Source: Trichosphaerium sp. ATCC 40318
Taxonomy: Eukaryota; Discosea; Flabellinia; Trichosidae
Assembly: GCA_038496445.1 (NCBI GenBank)
Contig: JALMLS010000186.1
Span: 62,001 to 126,000 of the forward strand
Length of the DNA stretch: 64,000 nucleotides
Direction: 5' to 3'
Below, piece by piece: positions 55,101-64,000 of the stretch. Within the stretch, counting starts at the first letter, position 1. Each line of letters begins with the position of its first letter. Below the pieces are notes generated by a model. That model ran no database searches. It saw only the letters and a program-made list of their open reading frames with translations, and had not been told where the DNA came from. Both the position numbers and the translations under genes were made by a program.

Positions 55101-55730
55101 GATAGCTACTCAAAGGAGGCTTGCTGCAAGAGGCATCTAAGTCCGAACCCACATCAAGACATTGGTTTGTTGGTAGATTTATAGAAAACTGCTTTGTTGT
55201 AGTGTTATAAGTCCATTGCTGTACTGCACTATCACGTGTCATTACCCTTTTTAAAACCCAATTATTACCTCCCCGGATTACAATGGCTCAGCCACACAAC
55301 AGATCCCTCACGGTCTGCAGTAGCAGTCAAACAAAGTGTCAGGTCTGACTTTGGATGTATTTGTGTGTGTTTCGCCGATAGGTCTACTACCCATTGCTGG
55401 GCTGTAGATGATTCGCATTTCCATGAGTGCGGTATAAGATGGGTAGTACAACCATCGCAATCGAGGCACCCAAGAGAGGGGTTATTGCCTTCCTGTTAGA
55501 CCGTTAGATGTTGACAAAAGCGTCGTTTATGGCAACACACCCCAACAATGAGTGTTCTGTCTTTGTAAGTCCATTTTTGATTGTTATCACCACCAGTACA
55601 GTTAAAAAGCTGTAAATTGACAGCTGGCGAACATGTAGAAGTACAAAATAAGCCAAAGAAGAATACGAGGAGTATTCCAAGCTTCTAACATGGTTTTAAG
55701 AAACAACAAAGTAATCAAAGAGTTTACCAT
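52162..55730 (-). CDS. Secreted ricin-lectin/GH3 glycosidase (beta-xylosidase type)
   Basis: It removes sugar units from plant or microbial polysaccharide, probably xylose or arabinose from xylan-type chains. Exon 1 is only the ATG (55728-55730): joining it over a 43-nt intron gives the signal peptide MKLGILLVFFFGLFCTSTCS; the overlapping alternative start at 55690 leaves the lectin out of frame. Residues about 25-170 are a ricin-type trefoil (LFNCTGGDNNQKWTYK, QQWVVDL, VQQWTYN, NQCLDVGS). The GH3 barrel follows: LVSRLTLAEKAHLL, FQEALHG, FWAPDINLFRDPRWGRG, QEVPGEDPFLTSEYVQ, TAKHFSDYD, and the nucleophile Asp in FDGFVVSDC. The second GH3 domain and a fibronectin-III-like domain (MWSFGFGLSYTSFNY) end at 52162. 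PGEDP and SYTSF point to the beta-xylosidase subgroup. Confidence 0.92.
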
Positions 55731-56326
55731 TTTATTAAAAAGTAGAAGGCGAGCTGTTCGTAACACGTGATAAAGCGAATTTAAGCCAAAAAGGTTAAGG
55801 CGATCGCGTGCACAAAAAACCAAAGTAGAAGACCATTTACAGCACCTTTAGTATGCAATACTTCTTTATTGTAGGCAGACGACATTTGTTCTACAATGTA
55901 CGAAAATACACTTCGGAGCGGATTCTTGTCTTAGCGGAAATCGGTTTTATTACCCACAATAAATTTAAACGCAAAATCTCGATTTGATTAGGCATTCCCT
56001 TGAATGCTGGCATACTCAGTGCGCTCCAAAATCTAACAGCTACCCAAAAGCTGATCTTAAATGGAGCCATAGACCTTTAATAAACGCCATTCATTCATTT
56101 TATAAACGTGAGCAAGTTAATGTTGATATCTATCTAAAAGATTAATTCGTTTTTTACATAACTCACGTTTGTACCAACACCAAGGTACTTACCAAAACGT
56201 ATAGCATACCTGTTAAATTTAACCTCATACAACCATTCAGGCTATTAATTAGCACTCATTTTTTATTTATGTGGATACAAATTGAGGCTATCCAACTTGA
56301 ATTTTCATCCGTCACCAAAAACAACA
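55731..56326. other. Intergenic, nothing recognised
   Basis: Promoter side of the glycosidase gene, with AACACGTGATAAA at about 55764, and the 3' flank of the 56327 gene. No other feature seen. Confidence 0.4.
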
Positions 56327-57379
56327 CTACAAAGAAACTACTGAGCGAAGATGCTTTGAAGCAACAAACGCTAACGACAAAGAGTCCTCTTTAGCTTCGA
56401 AAACAGCCTTGCATAGTTTCACGATAAGATCAAAACGAGAATACATAGCAATACTTTCAACATCATCACCACATGGTTCATCATGATAAATAGCTCCAAT
56501 GAGGATTTTAGCAGCTTTTGGATATCCACATAACAGAAATCCAGGTATTGCAAAGTGATGTGCGATTGGCTTAAAGTTCCCTCTGATTTGGTCCCATCCA
56601 CCATTATTGCACTGTTCGTGAACCGCTGCAGCTGCCGAGAAGCATGTGAGGAGCTTCCAACCATTTTCCTCACTTGAGTCACTGTCAAGAACAGATTGAA
56701 GCCATACCTTGAAATGTTCTAGTGTAGCTTGACTGGTTTCACCTTTTTCAATGTCGAACTTTTCAACACGTTTCATTACTTCTGATAAGGGTATTTCTGT
56801 CTTGATGTAGCTGGCGTGTGCGCTAACGTCTCTTCCTTTTGACTCTACCCATCTTCTTATGACATAATCCCAGTGATAAATAGGAATCTTATTCCACAGA
56901 GTATCAACGCTAAGGTGTTCCGGAAAAACGCGATTAACAAAGCCGTTTGAGGTTTTATGCCAAAATGAAGGGTTTAAAACATAAGAACCCAAGTGTTGCT
57001 TGAACATACATTTCTTTAAAGCTATTTGAAGATCATCAGAAGTCATATCGTCAAGTTCTTTCTTTTTTTTTGACATAATTTCATCATAAATTCCTCTAGC
57101 TTGTTTAAGCATCTTATCAGCCTTAAACTTTTCAATAATTGCCTCTAACTTCTTTATTTCTTTATCGCTCGATCCACTTTCTTTAGCTTCTCTTATTTTT
57201 CTCTCATGGCAAGGAATAATGTGTTCAATACCGACATGTAATTTATCATTATTTCTGAAAGCATAGTGATAAATTCCATCTCCGCATCTACTACAACCCG
57301 GGTTTGGATGGTTTTCAATGGACGTAGTATTAAGCAAAAGCGTTTTTAAGTCTTCATTTGACACGGTAGAGACAGACAT
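56327..57379 (-). CDS. Hypothetical protein, Cys/His-containing N-terminus
   Basis: A single exon of 350 residues from ATG 57377-57379. Residues about 28-60 hold PGCSRCGDGIYHYAF and IEHIIPCHERKIREAK, whose Cys and His spacing could bind zinc. A charged helical region follows (about 60-110), then a compact part with LGSYVLNPSFWHKTSNGFV and VHEQCNNGGWDQIRGNFKPI. I recognise no family. Unlike its neighbours it has no intron, as do the F-box genes in the window. Confidence 0.6.
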   Translation of the reverse strand: MSVSTVSNEDLKTLLLNTTSIENHPNPGCSRCGDGIYHYAFRNNDKLHVGIEHIIPCHERKIREAKESGSSDKEIKKLEAIIEKFKADKMLKQARGIYDEIMSKKKKELDDMTSDDLQIALKKCMFKQHLGSYVLNPSFWHKTSNGFVNRVFPEHLSVDTLWNKIPIYHWDYVIRRWVESKGRDVSAHASYIKTEIPLSEVMKRVEKFDIEKGETSQATLEHFKVWLQSVLDSDSSEENGWKLLTCFSAAAAVHEQCNNGGWDQIRGNFKPIAHHFAIPGFLLCGYPKAAKILIGAIYHDEPCGDDVESIAMYSRFDLIVKLCKAVFEAKEDSLSLAFVASKHLRSVVSL

Positions 57380-57554
57380 TATAAGAACAGAGGTGTTGTT
57401 GTAAGTATACTACCAAAAAAACAAGAAAAAATATTTCTGATAAAAATACAAGAATCGTTCACTGTACGTTTCCATAGATGGTAAAACTCGACAGAAAAAT
57501 AGTCGCGTGCCCTCCTATTGCTATAAATCAGACCCCCAATCTCTGTAAATAGTA
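57380..57554. promoter_or_regulatory. Upstream region of the 56327 gene
   Basis: 175 bases between the gene's ATG and the foldback element. No specific motif identified; listed because the element sits this close to the start. Confidence 0.3.
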
Positions 57555-58069
57555 CTTAAGGGGACACCCAAATTTTCAAGACTGTTTTTTTGAAATAACT
57601 CTGGCAACCTGTAATTTTAACCAGAGCTTTTTGGTTACATAGTGGTCATCTATTGAAAACATGGGCACAGTAAAATACCGTGTAAGAAAGTGCAAAATCC
57701 TATTATGAATTGCACACTTTCAAAAAAAGAGTACCACACGGCTGTTTTACTTGCTACGATACACCCATTTTCTACACGTTAAAAAATAAAAACGAATAAA
57801 CATGATTTTTTAGGGTTTTAAAACGGGTTTGAAAAATCACCTCAAAATCGCCCAGAGTGCACTTAACTAAATTAGAGGAGCTCTAATACTGTTGAGGCAC
57901 TATTGTAACTGTAATTAGGCCAAACAGCCTTCACTGATTAGGGTCTAAGGCCTGTTTTTGTGTTTAAATTACTGTTTACAGAAGGGTATTTTTAAAACAC
58001 GTGACTGTGAAAAGTACGCTGCCAATGGTATAAAATCAAAAATTGAAATTAGAGGATGTGCCCTTAAAG
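57555..58069. mobile_element. TA-flanked foldback/MITE-like element
   Basis: The ends are CTTAAGGGGACACCC on the left and, on the opposite strand, CTTTAAGGGCACATCC on the right, each bordered by a TA dinucleotide as after Tc1/mariner-type insertion. Inside, about 57653-57780, is a large imperfect hairpin: GAAAACATGGGCA...AGTAAAATACCGTGT pairs with ACACGGCTGTTTTACT...CCCATTTTCTAC, with an inner GAAAGTGCAA/TTGCACACTTTC stem. No coding frame. 515 bases. No other copy in the window. Confidence 0.6.
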
Positions 58070-58377
58070 TACTCTTATCAATAGGTTGCGTCGGTTAAGT
58101 TACTCCCCTTTAAGTGCATGTATCATGATGTCAACTAAATAAGAAAGATTGTCTTTACAGATTTTCTCTTTGCGAAATCGTTTCATTCCAACGGGTTGTA
58201 CGAGCAAGTTTTTTTAACTTTTTATTATTTTTCCATACAATAATTAATACAACAAAAGCGAAAGGAAAACCAAAGAAAGGAATGTGAAGTTTAAATAATT
58301 CTTTTTTTTTTTCCACATAATCTTCTTTTTCTTTTTCTTTCTCTTTTGACTTGGCGCCTATGTGGTTTTTTCTAAAA

Positions 58378-61300
58378 CTAGTGTTGTGGAGGTGTAGGTA
58401 AAGGTTTGGTAATTTTAGGCTTTGGTGGAGGTTCAGGTCTTGCACCACGGTTGACAGGAGGAGGACCAGCATGAGCAGCAGCTGGAGGTGCAGGAGCAGG
58501 ACGAGCAGCGGCTGGAGGCGCAGGAGCAGCTCTAGCATGTACAGCTGGAGAAGGTGCATGTGTTGTAGTATGGGATGTTGACCCACCGTAAGTACTCTTA
58601 CTTGCTGCAGGAGCAAAACAGAACTTCTTTGACTTCCATAAGAAGTAGCAAACAACACAAACAACAACAATAATAAAAACGATCAGAAAGATGACGCCTA
58701 TAGCAGCGCCTGCAGCACTACTACCTCCAGAGTTTGATGATAAATCTTCTCTAAGCAGACATCTACTTTCTGCAGCAGCTAAAGAATAAAAGGGTCAGTA
58801 AAGAGTTAAGCATGGTCGAAAAAAACTTTGATTATCTTTTCCTTGTCGGACTACTTACCAGCTTGTTCAATCTTTGTACGAAGTAACAATGATACACGAT
58901 TACTATTAGTACCGTGCTTTCCTTCTGCACCAAAAGTGATATCAATGTTGGAACAGTAGGACATAATAGTTCCTCCATCAGCGGGTTGACTCTCAGCACC
59001 ACTGAAACAAGCAGATCCTCTTGATGTCTCTCCTGATTGACATCCATCAACATGAACAGATGCAAAACCTAATTAGACTGTTATACTCCATTATACTCTT
59101 ACATATACAACTAGAATTGATGCAGCAACAAACTGTTGAATGCACTATAAAATTGAACGTGACAGATTAAAAAAAACGGGAGATATTTTCCTCTTTGAGC
59201 AAAAAAATCCATGTCGTACCATCTATGGCCATTGCTGGTGTATTATAACAATGAGTATGTGAACTACCAACTGTATGACCAAGTTCATGTGCTACAGTAA
59301 CAACAAATCCCTTAAATCTTGATGTCTTTTGCTCAGGAGTGTACATTCTATTAACAGATCCGCCTATAAAAAAAAAAGAAAAACATCAATAACTTGCCAC
59401 AATAATATTTAATTTGGTAATGCAGAAAAAAAGTATTTTTTTCTACCGTTATCAATTCACGTACTTCTCGTTCCACACAAAACATCTACATTTGCAAGAC
59501 CAGCAACAAAGCTATTTGTACCACCACCAATATTACGTGTAGTAACAAGCGCATAAGCATCAATCTCATAGTCACTGAGGAGACTACGACGTGTAGGACT
59601 AAATAAAAATTAGCTCAATATCGAAAAAAAGAAGAAAAATCCAACGCACTCATTCACACTGTAGTAAGCTACAATTTCATTCAAAAGAGCAGATGCAGCT
59701 CCATCTCCAGAAGCACCGCTCCACGGATCAGCAGCTAAAAAGAAATAAGCATTACATCCAACAAAGTCCAAATCTTTCTTTAAAACGCACATGAAGAATA
59801 TAGAAATAAGTTTTGAATCTTTACTTTAGTGTTCAAGTCTGAGAGGTACACTGATGATACTTCAGCAATACTTTCTTCAATATTAGTCCTTAACAAATCC
59901 AAGTCATCACCTATTATCAAATATTTAATGGTTTATCCCAATAATACAAAGCGAAACAAAAAAAATCAGTGTTGTGTTTGTTGACATACCATAAGCTGTG
60001 AATGTTTCAAAATCAGATTCAACAGCAAGCTAGGAGGTAAAACTTAGTAAGATAACAAATAAATCGTAATAAAAGACAATATAAGTAACACGACATGCTA
60101 ATATTGTTCAAAGTTAAAACCAAAACCACTTTCTTGTTTTGAAAAAAACATTCAGGAAATAAAGATTGCGTTCAACGTACACGCATTGTATACGTAATAC
60201 CATCATTCGTTGGTTTCAATCCAGTCTGTTCAACACCACGTTTTGACATTGAAGCAATAACACCTCCAACCTTGCCATCACGAAAATGGAAATCATGATC
60301 GTGATCATGTGTCATATTATGATCGTGTCCACTACATTTACCAACATGATCATGTTCAGGTTTTGGTTCGAGTTTCTCTAAATGTACTGTTTCTTCATTA
60401 ACATGTACGTCATAATGACCTTCGCCATGCTAAAATAAAGCGATTAGTACATACATGAAAAAAGTTGATAATTCTTTCTTAGTTTTTCGCTGTAATTGTT
60501 GCAATAATCACTTTTTTCAATTTGCCACACGTGTATACTGCGTTTTAGTACTATCAAAAAAACGAGTTTTAAATGCAATCTTTAAAAACGATACAATCAT
60601 AAAAAATAGCCAAAACGCCACTAAACTGCATCCTTTTTATGTGCACAGAGTCAATTTCAGCAAAAAAAAAAGATCCAAAGTCCACCAAAACTGCAAAAAC
60701 AACGAAAAACGAAAAACGTTTCTTTCTCGTTTTGACGCATTTTCATCTCAATGTACGTTGATTAAAAGTCCGTGATAATTATTGTGTTTTTCGAAAAAAC
60801 CTTTTGTACCTTTCCAAACGCCCACGCTGACACTTCGCCTTTGTGATCGAAATGAAACCTCACGTGAACATCACCAAGCTTTGCGCTAAAGTGGTGGGAC
60901 TCTAAAACAACGATTGTGAGACTTTTTGACAATATCCGAAAGTTGCGGGGTTATCCCGTTATTTAAGTTTTGTTAGACATCTACCGTACGATTCTGTGCG
61001 TGAAGAAGGATTTTTCACGAATAGTAGAATGCGAGACGGGGATTTTTGGGTTGAAAAATTGAAAGTACCTGGAATCTCCATTTGATGCTTGTTGTTAATG
61101 AATATCTTTGCTCCATTTGCTTTGGGTTATGTTTAGACCATATTTGTGTTTCAGTTTATCAATACGCACCATACGGGCTTTCTCTCTTTTTCATATGTAA
61201 TACAGTGCTCTCTCCATTCCTTTTTGATTTGGTTAGAAGCTTTTTTAGTAAACTTCGTGATTTAAACGTTTAATGTCAATGGTTGATGATATACACGCAC

Positions 61301-61495
61301 TCTTGTTGTGGTAGATGCACTTTAAATGCTTCTGACTCTCGTATTTCTCTGTGGTTAGCGTGAAAGTGCGCCCAAGGTATAGAGGCTGTATAAAGGCACT
61401 TAGGACGGTTTGATAATAAAATATTGCGTACTAGCGCTAATTGTTACGGCACAACCAAACAGAAGGCCCAACAGAAGCAGTGCGTTGTAGTGCAT
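58378..61495 (-). CDS. Metzincin (M12B/ADAM-like) metalloprotease with membrane anchor and proline-rich tail
   Basis: About 10 exons. The signal peptide is MHYNALLLLGLLFGCAVTIS (ATG 61493-61495). The propeptide (about 60180-60930) is rich in histidine (CSGHDHNMTHDHDHDFHF), with a lone Cys in VGKCSG that could act as a cysteine switch. The catalytic domain holds TVAHELGHTVGSSHTHCYNT, the metzincin H-E-x-x-H-x-x-G-x-x-H zinc site with its catalytic Glu, and the Met-turn GGTIMSYC. Then comes a Cys-containing stem, a transmembrane helix (AAIGVIFLIVFIIVVVCVVC), and a cytoplasmic tail of about 85 residues made of AP-rich repeats and PPPKPKITKPLPTPPQH, a likely SH3 ligand. Stop at 58378-58380. It is a cell-surface protease for adhesion or shedding. 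A tandem paralog follows at 62353. Confidence 0.88.
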
Positions 61496-62352
61496 TGCTT
61501 ATATCGCGTTTATCAACCTTTTTTTAAAATGGGTCATGTGAAATGACGTGACTGTTGTCTTGCTCGAATTTCCCCGTGGTGAAGCTGAGTGAATGTTTTC
61601 ATTGGCTATTGCAATATAGCACGATTAATAACGGTATGGAGTGCATAGCTACGAAAACAGCCCGTGGTGGCTTCCTCCGTACAAATAGGTTATGTTGACC
61701 GCATCTGCGCCGAAGCAGTATGTTGATACAAAGCGGCTCATAGCGGCGATCAGAATATTAACAAGCAGACAAACGGAGAGTTAAGCTAAATAGGATTCAA
61801 GCTCCACTTGCGAGCTGTACAGTCGATCAAAAACGTCCTATTATCAAAGTCTCAGTTTGGCTTGCTGTAATGTAGCCCAACAGTTGTTTCTACGCTCATA
61901 ACAACAGTCAACACCCACCAAATACCAAACGATGGTTTCTGTACGTTATCAAGTGCTACCTCACCAATTGCCAAACATAGAAAACAACTCTGACACTCAA
62001 ATTAAAGCGTGTTAGATGTTTACAAAAATGGCGAAACAGAGGTCACACGGTAGCTCTGTAGACTGCTACACTTAAAAAACAACGTGCTGTAGGCATCTAA
62101 GCCCAACAAAGCAACGTGTAGTGTCAATTTATACGAAAAAAAAAGTAGAAGCTGTGAAAAAAGTGCAAGTTTTCATGCATTTCATCAAATCGCTCTCACG
62201 TTAAGATTAGTTATAAGACAATAATTACTAATCTGTATGCGACCCTAGTTGTTTTAGATCCTTATCAACATTACTAGCTCACGTTGGCATAATGAATGAA
62301 TGGTGTTTATTTAATTAAGTCTACGGCTACATTTAAGACTATTAGAGTGTCA
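61496..62352. other. Spacer between tandem metalloproteases
   Basis: About 850 bases without a supported gene; presumably the promoter of the first protease and the 3' flank of the second. Confidence 0.4.
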
Positions 62353-64000
62353 CTAAATAAGGAGAAGCGCGATAACTCCAGCAACAATAGCAATGCCTGC
62401 AGCATTACGGCCCGAGTTTGCTGATGAATCTTCTCTAAGTAGGCATCTACTTTCTGCAGCAGCTAAAGAATAAAAGGGTCAGTAAAGTTAAGCATGGTCG
62501 ACAAACTCAAGAAAAAATCAGGAAAAACAATTTTGAACCAGTTGTCTTTCCTCTCGGTGTACTTACCAGCCTCTTCAATCTTTGTACGAAGTAACAATGG
62601 TACACGATTACTATTAGTACCGTGCATTCCTTCTGCACCAAAAGTGATTTCACTGTTTGAACAGTAGGACATAATAGTTCCTCCATCAGTGGGTTGACTC
62701 TCAGTTCCACTGAAACAAGCAGAGCCTGAATATGTCTCTCCTGATTGACATCCATCAATAGGAACAGATGCAAAACCTAATTAGACTGTTATACTCACAA
62801 GTAGTATTGATACAGGAACATGAAGGTGACAGAAAAGAATAGCAAGTTTCTAATCAATGAGCAAATTTAATGATGTCGTACCATCTATAGCCATTGTTGG
62901 TGTATTGTAGCAATGAGTGTGGGCACTGCCAACTGTATGACCAAGTTCATGAGCAATAGTACTGACAAATCCCTTAAACCTTGATGTCTTTTGCTCAGGA
63001 GTGTACATTCTATTAACAGATCCGCCTATAAAAAAGAAAAACATCAATAACGGTTGTCATCCAAACAGTCATGTCAACCCAACAAACAAAGTTGATTCGC
63101 AGTAATATTTACTTTGTGTAGGATTTCATAAGACAAATCGCAGGTGTCGGTGCACCAAAAAAACAAGTGTTCTTCGATAATTGTAGAACATTATTCACTT
63201 CACGCACTTCTCGTTCCACACAAAGCATCTATATTTGCGCGACCAGAAACAAAGCTAAAATCATTGCCACCAATATTGCGTATAGAAAAAAGTGTATAAG
63301 CATCAATCTCATAGTCACTGAGGAGACTACCACGTGTAGGACTAGTAACAATTAACAGGTCATAAAAAAATAAGAAAATCTACGCACTCATTCGTACTGT
63401 AGTAAGCTACAATTTCATCCAACAGAATATTCGCGGCTCCATCTCCAGAAACACCGCTCCACGGATCAGCAGCTAAAGAAAAATAAGCATTACATCCAAC
63501 AAACGCTACTCCTTCTTTAAAACGCACATGAAGAATATAGAAACAAGTTTTGAATCTTTACTTTAGTGTTCAAGTCTGAGAGGTACACTGATGATACTTC
63601 AGCAACACTTTCTTCAATATTAGTTCTTAACAAATCCAAGTCATCACCTATTATGGAATTAGGTTTGTCAAGAATACAAGCAGACTATTGTTAAGTTTAA
63701 GTTTTATCTCAAGAACACATAGCGCAACAGGCAAACCTTCATACGAAAGAAACCCAGCGCTCACTGTTTGTTGGCGTACCATAAGCTGTGAATGTTTCAA
63801 AATCAGATTCAACAGCAAGCTAGGATGTACTTAGTACGACAACATATAAATCGTAACAAAAAGAAAATATAAGGGATACATCGGCTAAGTATACTTTCAA
63901 CAAAATTAAAACTGTATAAAAATAAACCGTTCAACGTACACGCATTGTATACGTAATACCATTATTCGTTGGTTTCAAAGCAGTCTGTTCAACACCTCGT
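62353..64000 (-). CDS. Metzincin metalloprotease paralog, partial, tail-less
   Basis: Cut by the window edge; the 5' part lies beyond 64000. The visible exons follow the first paralog closely: TVGSAHTHCYNT after AHELGH, the Met-turn with IMSYCSN, FGAEGMHGTNSNRVPLLLRT, AAESRCLLREDSSANSG. It ends at once after one hydrophobic segment (AAGIAIVAGVIALLLI) with the stop at 62353-62355, so there is no cytoplasmic tail. A small-residue site (SANSGRNAAG) before a terminal hydrophobic stretch is what a GPI-anchor signal looks like. The zinc site is intact. Confidence 0.85.

Noticed and set aside
58155-58670. 171-residue Leu-rich minus-strand frame
   Set aside because: It is the wrong frame of the Ala/Pro-rich tail of the metalloprotease; the true frame continues the transmembrane exon and stops at 58378-58380.
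1-64000. CRISPR arrays, operons, rho-independent terminators
   Set aside because: No regularly spaced short repeats. T-runs lie in intron 3' ends and intergenic AT-rich DNA. The intron structure shows a eukaryote.
1-64000. tRNA and rRNA genes
   Set aside because: I did not find a convincing cloverleaf with A and B boxes or any rRNA segment. A tRNAscan run would settle this.

Overview
This is nuclear DNA of a free-living unicellular eukaryote. Almost every large gene is split by short GT-AG introns, mostly about 40 to 110 bases, often with a GTACGT or GTAAGT donor and a CTAAC/CTAAT-like branch site. The DNA is AT-rich and gene-dense on both strands, and the gene content is that of a predatory or saprotrophic protist: secreted proteases and glycosidase, a class C GPCR, a C2/SH3 adaptor, and large F-box families. 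An amoebozoan or a similar amoeboid lineage fits best, but I cannot name the species. Nothing looks bacterial.

Layout. 0.5-4 kb: an F-box protein, a C1q/TNF-like trimeric protein and an F-box/YwqK-repeat protein. 4.1-9.3 kb: a large minus-strand gene with a probable mitochondrial presequence, about ten W-x-x-W repeats and a C-terminal restriction-endonuclease-like domain. 9.5 kb: a small SUZ-domain-like protein. 10.8-15.4 kb: a 19-exon receptor joining a right-handed beta-helix ectodomain to a class C seven-helix GPCR core. 15.7-32.3 kb and 40.8-46 kb: a fast-changing accessory zone of F-box/leucine-rich-repeat (LRR) genes, F-box/YwqK-repeat genes, remnants, inverted and direct duplications and a small inserted element. 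A BMT5-like rRNA methyltransferase, a secreted beta-propeller-like protein and a second seven-helix receptor sit within it. 32.7-40.2 kb: trypsin-like protease, glucose-6-phosphate dehydrogenase and a C2/proline-rich/SH3 adaptor. 46.2-51.9 kb: an SHDQGW-motif protein, a tandem pair of basic phosphosite-rich proteins and a coiled-coil protein. 52.2-57.4 kb: a ricin-lectin plus GH3 glycosidase and an unknown protein. 57.6-58.1 kb: a TA-flanked foldback element. 58.4-64 kb: two tandem metzincin metalloproteases, the second cut by the window edge.

The housekeeping blocks look stable. The F-box/LRR and F-box/YwqK blocks show duplication, domain swapping and decay. The palindrome CACGTG is unusually common throughout, including in introns.

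The most interesting items are the repeat/nuclease organellar candidate (4148-9287), the beta-helix class C GPCR (10767-15382), the modular F-box families, the foldback elements at 27856-28097 and 57555-58069, and the tandem pair with 14-3-3-type motifs (47729-49720). Exon boundaries were read by hand from splice signals and frame, so coordinates of multi-exon genes give start and stop codons and some internal exons remain uncertain.
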